A stretch of DNA of 31,269 nt from NCBI GenBank assembly GCA_021783175.1, contig JAJXUF010000030.1, positions 1 to 31,269 of the forward strand, written 5' to 3'. Position 1 is the stretch's first letter, and each line of letters starts with the position of its first letter. Shown one piece after another: positions 1 through 6,160 of this stretch. The DNA comes from Pseudomonadota bacterium (GTDB taxonomy: Bacteria; Pseudomonadota; Gammaproteobacteria; Acidiferrobacterales; UBA6901). The position numbers were made by a program, and so were the translations under genes. Below the pieces are notes generated by a model. That model saw only the letters and a program-made list of their open reading frames with translations. It was not told the origin of the DNA and made no database searches.

Positions 1-126
1 CACCGCATGATGGACTGCATGGGGGAAATGCTTTGGCAAGCGGAGCGCGCCGGTGTAGCGCCCAATGCGGCGATATATCTCAGTTGCCTGGCACGCCTGA
101 GCGGAATCGAAATGCGGGAATCCTGA
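1..126 (+). CDS. 3' end of an unidentified protein (partial)
   Basis: Frame 1 is open from the first base of the window to a TGA at 124-126. It gives the last 41 residues of a protein whose start lies outside. The peptide contains Met- and Cys-rich stretches (MMDCMGEM, YLSCLARLSG) and looks like real coding sequence, but I do not recognise a family. It is followed by about 100 bases before the sigma-factor gene, on the same strand, so co-transcription is possible but not shown. It could be a chance open frame, because only 126 bases are visible. Confidence 0.4.
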   Translation, partial: HRMMDCMGEMLWQAERAGVAPNAAIYLSCLARLSGIEMRES

Positions 127-228
127 TTTTCGCGGCAGGGATAAGCTTCGCCCGGGACGCCGCAGAGCGCTGGCCAGTCGCACAAAAAAACCGTAATCTT
201 TTCCTTAGAATCATTACTGGGCGTAGCG

Positions 229-891
229 ATGACAGATTCGGACATGCGCAAAAAACGCCCGAATTCGATAGGCGCGGAAGCGGACGAAACAGAAACCGGC
301 GAACGCGGCCTTTCGCCGCCGGAAAGCTGGCTGGATCGGCACGGGGATGCGCTCTACCGTTTCGCCTGCTTTCGGCTGCATGACACCGCTGTGGCCGAAG
401 ATCTGGTTCAGGAAACCCTGCTTGCGGCCTTTCGGGCGCGCGCAGGGTTTGCCGGACGCTCAAGCGAGCGTACCTGGCTCGTCGGAATCCTCAAAAACAA
501 GATAATAGATCACCTGCGCAAGCGCTGGCGCGAGGAGCCCGTGGACCTGGCTCTTGAACCGGACGAAGCCTTGGAGGCACTTTTCAGCCCGGGCCGGACA
601 GACCATTGGACCGTCGCACCGTCGCTGTGGCAAAACCCAACGGCGGCCCTGGAGCAGAAGCAATTCTGGGAAATCTTCAGTACCTGCGTCGACCACCTGC
701 CGACCCGCCAGGCCCAGGCTTTCGTGCTTTGCGAGCTGGATGGTCTGGACGGGGCGGAAATCTGTCAGGTTTTGGGCGTTACGGCGACAAATCTCTGGGT
801 GCTCCTGCACCGGGCGCGATTGCGCCTTCGGGGATGTCTCGAACAGAACTGGTTTCAAGGCGGCGAAGAGGTAAACAGTGCTGACGTGTAA
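229..891 (+). CDS. ECF-type RNA polymerase sigma-70 family factor
   Basis: This 220-residue protein should bind core RNA polymerase and direct it to alternative promoters. Region 2 lies at roughly residues 38-100 (YRFACFRLHD, then AEDLVQETLLAAFRA and TWLVGILKNKIIDHLRKR). Region 4 lies at roughly 155-210, where EICQVLGVTATNLWVLLHRA is the helix-turn-helix that would read the -35 element. The acidic linker carrying WTVAPSLWQNP and the LHRARLRLRGCLE signature fit the proteobacterial subfamily modelled as TIGR02943; this is from memory. The ATG at 229 is used; a second Met at 244 would remove only five residues. The 3' end overlaps the anti-sigma start by 14 bases, so the two should be translationally coupled. 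The inducing signal and regulon cannot be read from the sequence. Confidence 0.9.
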   Translation: MTDSDMRKKRPNSIGAEADETETGERGLSPPESWLDRHGDALYRFACFRLHDTAVAEDLVQETLLAAFRARAGFAGRSSERTWLVGILKNKIIDHLRKRWREEPVDLALEPDEALEALFSPGRTDHWTVAPSLWQNPTAALEQKQFWEIFSTCVDHLPTRQAQAFVLCELDGLDGAEICQVLGVTATNLWVLLHRARLRLRGCLEQNWFQGGEEVNSADV

Positions 892-1129
892 GGAAGTCTC
901 TGCTCTCGTATCCAACTCCCTGGACCGGCGCCTTTCCTGGCGCGAACGTCTGGGTGTGCGTCTACATCTGCTGATATGTAAAGCCTGCCGGCGATTCGCC
1001 GACCAGATGCGATTCCTGCAGACCGCGGCGCGTCAATTCCGCCACCACCAGCCGACGCAGGTGGCATCCATGCAATTGTCTGACGCGGCGCGGCGTCGAA
1101 TTCGAGAGGCTCTGGATCAACACGCCTAA
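878..1129 (+). CDS. Zinc-finger anti-sigma factor (zf-HC2 type)
   Basis: This 83-residue protein starts at a GTG inside the end of the sigma-factor gene. It carries an N-terminal Cys and then His-x3-Cys-x2-Cys (C4, and HLLICKAC at about 30-37), the pattern of zinc-binding anti-sigma domains. Such proteins hold their cognate sigma factor inactive until zinc or thiol chemistry, or another signal, releases it. There is no membrane segment, so it is a soluble member. The 14-base overlap with the sigma gene is the usual arrangement for a sigma/anti-sigma pair and supports the assignment. The region after the finger (about 40-83) is basic and helical and has no recognised domain. Confidence 0.86.
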   Translation: MLTCKEVSALVSNSLDRRLSWRERLGVRLHLLICKACRRFADQMRFLQTAARQFRHHQPTQVASMQLSDAARRRIREALDQHA

Positions 1130-1131
1130 GG

Positions 1132-1159
1132 CCGTCAGGCCCCGGGCGCAGGCTGACGG
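1132..1159. terminator. Possible bidirectional stem-loop between convergent genes
   Basis: CCGTCAG at 1132-1138 is exactly complementary to CTGACGG at 1153-1159, with a 14-base GC-rich loop. It lies between the 3' ends of the anti-sigma gene and the convergent transferase gene, where a shared terminator would be expected. Neither side has a clear T tract, so this is weak as an intrinsic terminator. Confidence 0.35.
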
Positions 1160-1168
1160 AGGTCTGTT

Positions 1169-1837
1169 CTAACTGCCTTTGCCGTCGGGCAAGCCGGCCC
1201 GCAGCGAACGGGTAGCGAAAGGCTGTAACGGCGGATAGTGGAGCGCAACGCTCAACAGGTCTTCCCAGGTGTCCACATCACGTAGTGTCTCAAGGGTTTC
1301 GAATTCAATGCCGGCCTGGAGCGCCAGCGCGCGGGTCTGGCGCAACACCTGATTCCCGCCCCACTCGATTCCCTCGAACAGGCTTGAGGTGGCCTGCTGC
1401 AATCCCAGGAAATAATAGCCGCCATCCAGGGTAGGTCCGATGGCATTGCGGCCTCGGGCCAACGCTTCATAGGCCTGCTCAATGGTAGACCACTTGCAAT
1501 GAGGCACATCGCAACCCATGACGGCGGCCGCCCCACGCCGGGCTATTCCCTCGCCCAGCAAGCGCAACATACGAGCTCCCAGATCCCCCTCCCCCTGCCC
1601 GACAAGATGGATGCTGAATTCCGCAGCAAGTGCCTGAAACAGTGGGTGACCTGCGTCGGGCGCTACAGAAAGAAACACCTCGCCCGGCCAGTAGCTGGCG
1701 GCCAAGGAAACCGTTTCTCGTATTAGGGCAGCGGCGATCTCGGCTGCCCCCTGTGCGCCACAGACCTGGGCCAGCCGTGTTTTTGCCAGACCTGGCTGCG
1801 GTTGTTTCGCCATCAGGAAAAGATCCGGTCGTTTCAT
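1169..1837 (-). CDS. TIGR04282-type nucleotidyl/glycosyl transferase (DUF2064, transferase 1)
   Basis: This 222-residue protein has the fold of nucleotide-sugar transferases. It opens with LFLMAKQPQPGLAKTRLA, the glycine- and lysine-rich nucleotide-binding turn of the DUF2064 family, and has MGCDVPH and GPTLDGGYYFLGL where the family has its metal-binding Asp and DGGY signatures. The family is described as selenodomain-associated transferase 1 or arsenosugar biosynthesis glycosyltransferase. The exact substrate is not known from sequence. Its start is 21 bases after the stop of the transferase-2 gene and both follow gloA, so the three form one minus-strand operon. The ATG at 1837 is the only reasonable start. 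Confidence 0.88.
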   Translation of the reverse strand: MKRPDLFLMAKQPQPGLAKTRLAQVCGAQGAAEIAAALIRETVSLAASYWPGEVFLSVAPDAGHPLFQALAAEFSIHLVGQGEGDLGARMLRLLGEGIARRGAAAVMGCDVPHCKWSTIEQAYEALARGRNAIGPTLDGGYYFLGLQQATSSLFEGIEWGGNQVLRQTRALALQAGIEFETLETLRDVDTWEDLLSVALHYPPLQPFATRSLRAGLPDGKGS

Positions 1838-1858
1838 AAAATCATTTCCGACCCCTGT

Positions 1859-2596
1859 TCAGCGCACGTTGCCATAAAAACGAGCCAGACGGCCCGGGGC
1901 GACACCCAACCAGTAGAGAAGACGCAGGCCCCACATGAGCAATACGGTGCGCAGAATACCCCCTTGGTGCCAGCGGCGCGCCGAGCTCACCACCGGAATG
2001 CGAATGCGGGCAGGCGGCCCCAACATCCGTAGCCGGCGCGACAATTCGATGTCTTCCATAAGCGCAATTGGTGCAAATCCTCCCAACATTGTAAAGATGT
2101 CGCGGCGTACAAAAAGCGCTTGGTCACCGGTTACAATCCCGGTGAGCGCGGACCGCAAATTCATAGCACGTTCGATCACGCGCAATGTCCTCTGTGGTCC
2201 ATCCAGGCATACGTCGAACCGACCCCATTCATGACCACGTCGAATCGCGTCTTGAACCATTCCGCCTGCACCGGCCGGCAGCCTGGTGTCCGCATGCACA
2301 AACAGCAGCACATCGGCCATGGTGGCCTGGGCTCCGTAGTTCATCTGCAGGGCGCGACCACGCGGCGCATGCCGTACGGCCACCCGGCATCCAGTGCGAA
2401 GGGCTCCGGCGGCATCGGCGATTTGCTGGATGCGCCCCACGCTATCGTCCGCGCTGCCGCCATCGACCACGACGATTTCGGCGATGCCAGCCCGGCAGAG
2501 CAAGTGGATTTGCGCCTCAATGCGGCTAGCCTCGTTCAGAATGGGGACGATCACGGCAACACTCGGCCCGGGATCAGCGGCGGGATTGCGACTCAT
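1859..2596 (-). CDS. TIGR04283-type family 2 glycosyltransferase (transferase 2)
   Basis: This 245-residue GT-A glycosyltransferase begins SVAVIVPILNEASRIEAQI, followed by IVVVDGGSADDSV (UDP-sugar binding), FVHADTRLP (the DXD-like metal site) and GDQALFVRRDIF. A C-terminal hydrophobic stretch (LLMWGLRLLYWLGVAPG) suggests membrane association. The frame stays open 50 codons upstream, but those codons lie inside gloA. The ATG at 2596, two bases after the gloA stop, restores a normal family N-terminus. The family is called selenodomain-associated transferase 2 and is commonly found next to transferase 1, as here. The acceptor is unknown. Confidence 0.88.
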   Translation of the reverse strand: MSRNPAADPGPSVAVIVPILNEASRIEAQIHLLCRAGIAEIVVVDGGSADDSVGRIQQIADAAGALRTGCRVAVRHAPRGRALQMNYGAQATMADVLLFVHADTRLPAGAGGMVQDAIRRGHEWGRFDVCLDGPQRTLRVIERAMNLRSALTGIVTGDQALFVRRDIFTMLGGFAPIALMEDIELSRRLRMLGPPARIRIPVVSSARRWHQGGILRTVLLMWGLRLLYWLGVAPGRLARFYGNVR

Positions 2597-2598
2597 GC

Positions 2599-3000
2599 CT
2601 AGGACGGCCGGCGGCTGCTTCTGGACTGAATCAGCTCGATTTTGTACCCATCCGGATCCTCGACAAAGGCGATCACGGTAGTTCCATGCTTCATGGGGCC
2701 GGCTTCGCGAGTCACTTTCCCGCCGCGCCGCCGAATGACATCGCATGCGGCGGCGGCATCGTCCACTTCCAGTGCGACATGCCCGAAACCTGTGCCAATA
2801 TCATAGCGCTCAGTACCGTAATTGTAAGTTAGTTCAATTGCCGCCTGTTCGGTCTCCGGCCCGTAGCCGACAAACGCCAGGGTAAACTTGCCATCTGGAT
2901 AGTCCTGCTGGCGCAAGAGCTTCATACCCAGGACCTCGGTGTAAAACTTGATAGAGCGCGTCAAATCACCAACACGAATCATGGTATGCAATATGCGCAT
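2599..3000 (-). CDS. gloA: Lactoylglutathione lyase (glyoxalase I)
   Basis: Glyoxalase I isomerises the hemithioacetal of methylglyoxal and glutathione to S-lactoylglutathione in the cytoplasm. The chosen start (ATG 3000, with AGGGA upstream) gives 133 residues, starting [13 protein letters not shown] as in the family. An in-frame upstream Met would add 14 atypical residues. The four metal ligands fall at His5, Glu56, His74 and Glu122, the same numbers as in the E. coli nickel-type enzyme. The body has no insertion typical of zinc-type enzymes. It leads the operon with the two transferases. Presence implies a glutathione-using organism. Confidence 0.95.
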   Translation of the reverse strand: MRILHTMIRVGDLTRSIKFYTEVLGMKLLRQQDYPDGKFTLAFVGYGPETEQAAIELTYNYGTERYDIGTGFGHVALEVDDAAAACDVIRRRGGKVTREAGPMKHGTTVIAFVEDPDGYKIELIQSRSSRRPS

Positions 3001-3122
3001 GGTTTTCCCTAAATAGCCTGCATTTAGAAGGGGGTTGGTCAACCAGGGTGCGGACGAAAGACACCCCAGGAACCGCCGGGAAATTCACGACCGGCAAGAA
3101 TTATAACGCTGCCGTTAAGGAG

Positions 3123-3156
3123 CCGACAAAAAGCACTTGCATTCGTCTACACTAGG
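3123..3156 (+). promoter_or_regulatory. Sigma-S-like promoter upstream of the two-hairpin transcript
   Basis: TCTACACT at 3146-3153 fits the first eight positions of the extended sigma-S -10 consensus (KCTAYRCT). The only -35 resemblance is CCGACA at 3123-3128, with a long 19-base spacer. A weak -35 is common for sigma-S promoters. The predicted start is near 3160, just before the structured region. This is a reading of consensus only. Confidence 0.35.
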
Positions 3157-3159
3157 GAG

Positions 3160-3292
3160 TAAATAGCGACGTGAATCATGACTGACTCAATCGATTGTTG
3201 TAGTACCAAATTTAGTTCGACCACCGCAACCAACCGGTCGCGGTGGTCGAATGCCGTCACGCACCAACGGGGCCTAAAGCCCCGTTTTTTTA
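3160..3292 (+). ncRNA. Candidate small RNA or terminated leader with two hairpins
   Basis: The transcript predicted from about 3160 would be roughly 130 nt. It contains a perfect 11-bp stem, TCGACCACCGC (3217-3227) with GCGGTGGTCGA (3240-3250) and a 12-nt loop. The stem can be extended outward by a U-A pair and a G.U pair. After a short single-stranded stretch comes the intrinsic terminator at 3267-3291. There is no good coding frame in it. It could be a trans-acting small RNA, or a leader attenuator for the downstream DUF2156 gene, whose start is 150 bases beyond the terminator. I do not recognise an RNA family. Confidence 0.42.
3267..3291 (+). terminator. Strong rho-independent terminator
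   Basis: ACGGGGC (3267-3273) pairs with GCCCCGT (3279-3285) around a five-base CTAAA loop. Seven T follow from 3285. This is a textbook intrinsic terminator on the plus strand. No plus-strand protein gene ends just upstream of it, so it must terminate a non-coding transcript or act as an attenuator. Confidence 0.88.
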
Positions 3293-3346
3293 TTGCTGCA
3301 ATTCACCCCCTATTAACCTGCCTAAACGTAAGCCCAAGGAGCCACA

Positions 3347-3448
3347 GTGCCCAAGAAGAATGACAACGAACCGCCCGAACCTGTGACGGCGCCCAGCTGC
3401 GCCGGCATCCGCCGTGAATTCAACCACGGAGGGTCCCGCCCATGCTGA
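3347..3448 (+). CDS. Possible 33-residue leader peptide overlapping the DUF2156 gene
   Basis: A GTG at 3347 sits five bases after AAGGAG (3336-3341), an excellent ribosome binding site. The frame runs 33 codons to a TGA at 3446-3448, overlapping the ATG of the next gene (3442). The peptide is polar and Pro-rich at the start (PKKNDNEPPEPV) and ends GGSRPC. It has no recognisable domain or signal. The strong Shine-Dalgarno, the exact overlap and the position after a terminator argue for a translated leader that could couple to the downstream gene. That gene also has its own GGAGGG. Chance occurrence is possible. Confidence 0.4.
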   Translation: MPKKNDNEPPEPVTAPSCAGIRREFNHGGSRPC

Positions 3449-4536
3449 ACGCCGTCAACTCCGTGATGGATGCACATTTCCTGACCCCGGTCGGCCCATC
3501 ACCCATCCGCTCCTCTGATGCGATAGGGGGTCAGAAATCCACCCGCCAGGACGCCGTACCCAAGCGTTACCTGGTGGCCGGCAAGTATCGGCTGTATCCG
3601 TTCGATCACAACGCCAAAGCCTATTTTGATGAAGCGTGTGTCCGCAACAGTGTCGCACTGTCGGATTACAGCTTCGCCAACAATGTCATATGGCTCGCCC
3701 AGGCAAGTGGCTTCTACCAGATCATCGAGGGGTGCTTTTGCCTGTTTGCCCTGAATGGCAACGGTCTCACCATGCTGTTGCCGCCGCTCGGTGACACTTC
3801 GCGCCAGTACCGCGCCCTGAAGATCTGCGTGAAGATCATGGATTTGTACAATCCCTCGCCACTGCAGGCACGCCTCGACTTTGTATACAAAGACTTTCTC
3901 AAAATCCTGGATACCGACGGCCACTCCGGTGCGCCGCTGATCAATGGCGAGCGCTGGCACGCAGAGGTTACGAACCCCGATTACATCTACCGCACGCAAG
4001 ACCTGATCGAGCTGCGCGGCAACGCCTACAAGACCAAGCGCAACGAAATCAATCAGTTTCGCCGAGCCCATCCTAATCACGAGTTGGTGCCTTTCAGCAT
4101 GACCCACCGTGACGAGGCACGCGCATTGGTCAACACCTGGATGCAAAACCGCCTGCGCACACTGCCGGATGGACCGGTCGAAGAGTTCCTCTACAACCTG
4201 GAAATGGAGCGCAAGGCGATCCAGCGCGCCATCGCGCTATACGATGAGCTTCAGTTGGACGGCCTGAGCCTGTTCATCGACGGTCGACTGGAGGGTTTCA
4301 CATTCGGCGAGCGGCTGAACCGTGATGTTGCCAATGTGTTGATTGAAAAGACAAATTTCAACATTCAGGGGGCAGCGCAATATCTGTTCCGGGAATTCAG
4401 CAAGGTATTCGGCGACTGCACATACATCAACGTCGGAGACGACCTTGGCTTTGAAAACCTACGACGCGTAAAGATGAGTTACCGTCCAGCCATGTTCGGC
4501 GAAAAAATCATCTTGAGACGTCATCTCCCCGAATGA
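3442..4536 (+). CDS. DUF2156 / phosphatidylglycerol lysyltransferase C-terminal domain protein
   Basis: This 364-residue soluble protein has the dual-GNAT fold found at the C-terminus of aminoacyl-phosphatidylglycerol synthases. Diagnostic stretches are DYIYRTQDLIELRGNAYKTK with RNEINQF (about residues 178-205), FIDGRLEGFTFGERL (about 277), IEKTNFNIQGAAQYL (about 300), and a C-terminal YINVGDDLGFENLRR followed by VKMSYRP. There is no membrane flippase domain, so it is the stand-alone form. Family members transfer an aminoacyl group from aminoacyl-tRNA to a lipid or other acceptor; the donor and acceptor here are unknown. The first 40 residues are low-complexity and may be a dispensable extension. 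GGAGGG lies about eight bases before the ATG. The stop overlaps the next ATG (ATGA), which implies translational coupling. Confidence 0.85.
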   Translation: MLNAVNSVMDAHFLTPVGPSPIRSSDAIGGQKSTRQDAVPKRYLVAGKYRLYPFDHNAKAYFDEACVRNSVALSDYSFANNVIWLAQASGFYQIIEGCFCLFALNGNGLTMLLPPLGDTSRQYRALKICVKIMDLYNPSPLQARLDFVYKDFLKILDTDGHSGAPLINGERWHAEVTNPDYIYRTQDLIELRGNAYKTKRNEINQFRRAHPNHELVPFSMTHRDEARALVNTWMQNRLRTLPDGPVEEFLYNLEMERKAIQRAIALYDELQLDGLSLFIDGRLEGFTFGERLNRDVANVLIEKTNFNIQGAAQYLFREFSKVFGDCTYINVGDDLGFENLRRVKMSYRPAMFGEKIILRRHLPE

Positions 4537-5087
4537 CCGCGACCCGCCCGGCGACGCGCCGGGCCGGGCCATCCGACCTGGAGCGGATTGCACAGCTCGA
4601 GCGTGAATGCTTTGGTGAAACTGACGGCGTATTCACTCGCCGTCAGTTGGCCAGACTCCTGCGCAACCCCCACGCCCGCTGGATAATAAGTACCAATGGG
4701 CAGGCCGTATCCTGCTGGCTTGCCGCGAGCAATGGACGCGCCCGCTGGGCGCGGCTTTACTCCCTGGCCGTACACCCCGATCTTCGCGGTCAGGGCTGGG
4801 GAGAACGGCTGGTGCGTGCTGGATTGGCCTGGATGCGCGGCGAAGGTCTGACTCTGTGTCGTGCTGAAGTCAAAGTCGACAATCACCCGGCTCGCCGGCT
4901 CTATGCGCGCCTGGGCTTCCTCGAGGCTGGCCACCTTCCCGACTACTACGGTCCGGGGGTTGACGGCGTACGCCTGGTGTTGTCGCTTCCGGCATCACGT
5001 CCGACCATGGGCCGGTCGCTTGCCACCGCGCGCCAAGGCCATCGAACGAAGCGTCGGCCAGCCTCTACCACTAAGCGAGGCCGTTAA
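4533..5087 (+). CDS. GNAT-family N-acetyltransferase (RimI-like)
   Basis: This 184-residue protein has an acetyl-CoA-binding motif A at about residues 74-93 (LYSLAVHPDLRGQGWGERLV, with the R-G-Q-G-W-G pyrophosphate loop). Motif B follows at about 116-132 (VKVDNHPARRLYARLGF). The order and spacing resemble RimI-type protein N-terminal acetyltransferases. The residues after about 155 form an unusual Arg/Lys/Thr-rich tail that could bind nucleic acid or be poorly conserved. It overlaps the DUF2156 gene by four bases and converges on, and overlaps by four bases, the minus-strand oxidoreductase gene. The pairing suggests both GNAT-fold enzymes act in one pathway, but the substrate is unknown. Confidence 0.85.
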   Translation: MTATRPATRRAGPSDLERIAQLERECFGETDGVFTRRQLARLLRNPHARWIISTNGQAVSCWLAASNGRARWARLYSLAVHPDLRGQGWGERLVRAGLAWMRGEGLTLCRAEVKVDNHPARRLYARLGFLEAGHLPDYYGPGVDGVRLVLSLPASRPTMGRSLATARQGHRTKRRPASTTKRGR

Positions 5088-5986
5088 GAGACCTTGGCCA
5101 AACCGGCGTCTTCTGAGACCCCAAGCGCGAGCGCCGACCAATCCATATCCCCCCGCGCCCGGGCAACTCCAGCCACCAGCCGGTCATGCAGCAAGCTCGC
5201 CAACGGCATCGGCATGCGATTTTCATTTGCCGTCTGCAGAACGAGATCAATATCCTTCTTTCCCAGCGACAACTTGAATCCTGCCGGCTCGTACGTTTGG
5301 GCCGCAATCAGCCGGCCGTAATTCTGATAAATCACGCAGCCAAACAGCGTTTCATTCATCAAGCCGGCAAAATGCGCGCGATCGATACCGTTTTTTTCAA
5401 CAAGGGTAAATGCCTCAGCCATGGCTTCAAGCGCCGACACGATCAGAAAATTCCCTGCGAGCTTCACGACGTTGGCCGCCGCCGGATTATCCCCAAAATC
5501 ATAGACCCGCTGGCCCAAAGCCTCGAGCAGCGGCTGGACCCGTAACTTGGCCGGCGACAGGCCGGCGACGCAGATCCACAGTTTCCTGGCCGCCGCGGCT
5601 TCCGGCCGTCCGAACACCGGCGCTGCCACATAGGTGCTGCCACGGTCGGCGTGATAGGCGGCGAGCCGTCGGGAGGTCGCTGGCGCTACCGTGCTCATCG
5701 ACAGATGGATACCACCTTCACCAAGCGCGTCGCCGAACCCCCCTACCCCATGGACAATCTCTTCCAGAGCCTGATCGTTGGCCACCATCGTCACGACAAT
5801 ACCGCCGCGTTCTACCGCCTCGGCCGGCCGCATGGCAGCAGTCACTCCGCCGGTACCCAGATCACGCAGTCGCTCGACGGTTCGATTGTAGACACGCAAG
5901 CGATACCCGGCTGTCAGAAGATTGGCTGCCATCGGCTTGCCCATCTGCCCAATTCCGATAAAACCGATCGTTTGATCATTACTCAT
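5084..5986 (-). CDS. NAD(P)-dependent beta-hydroxyacid dehydrogenase family oxidoreductase
   Basis: This 300-residue protein belongs to the 3-hydroxyisobutyrate / tartronate semialdehyde reductase family. The Rossmann turn GFIGIGQMG is at 8-16. The substrate-binding signature SMSTVAP is near 96-102. The catalytic lysine is K175, with N179 in NVVKLAGNFL. The Arg after the second beta strand (YNRT) favours NADPH; that is inference. The substrate cannot be named; semialdehyde reductases of the GLYR type are also possible. It lies about 77 bases downstream of selC on the same strand with no convincing terminator between them, so it may be read through from the selenium operon. GGAG precedes the ATG at 5986. 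Confidence 0.92.
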   Translation of the reverse strand: MSNDQTIGFIGIGQMGKPMAANLLTAGYRLRVYNRTVERLRDLGTGGVTAAMRPAEAVERGGIVVTMVANDQALEEIVHGVGGFGDALGEGGIHLSMSTVAPATSRRLAAYHADRGSTYVAAPVFGRPEAAAARKLWICVAGLSPAKLRVQPLLEALGQRVYDFGDNPAAANVVKLAGNFLIVSALEAMAEAFTLVEKNGIDRAHFAGLMNETLFGCVIYQNYGRLIAAQTYEPAGFKLSLGKKDIDLVLQTANENRMPMPLASLLHDRLVAGVARARGDMDWSALALGVSEDAGLAKVS

Positions 5987-6063
5987 GTTTCTTCTCCATT
6001 GTTCATGTGCCTAAAATCCAGAACAGACCGCCACAATGAAAACTTGCGGCCGCCCGGCGACAT

Positions 6064-6160
6064 TGGCGGAAGAGAGTGGGAGTCGAACCCACCAAGGACC
6101 GGCTGACGGCCCCTACCGGATTTGAAGTCAGGTCGCCCCACCGGGGTGCGAGTCTCTTCC
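6064..6160 (-). tRNA. selC: tRNA-Sec (anticodon TCA), CCA encoded
   Basis: The reverse strand reads GGAAGAGA at the 5' end and TCTCTTCC-G-CCA at the 3' end, an 8-bp acceptor stem diagnostic of selenocysteine tRNA. The anticodon loop CTTCAAA (6121-6127) places TCA at 6123-6125. A long variable arm has six pairs (GGGCCG/CGGTCC). The T arm is GTGGG-TTCGACT-CCCAC. Two irregularities are visible: the D stem pairs six bases only if one A is bulged (CGC-A-CCC with GGGGCG), and the anticodon stem has a U.C mismatch at its middle pair (6130 with 6118; pair 29:41). Both lie on the 5' half, which overlaps the selB reading frame. It is the last RNA of the fdn-sel gene string. Confidence 0.96.

Noticed and set aside
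3178..3363. A 61-codon plus-strand frame through the two-hairpin region
   Set aside because: It reads through both RNA hairpins and the terminator, has no ribosome site, and its peptide has no recognisable content.
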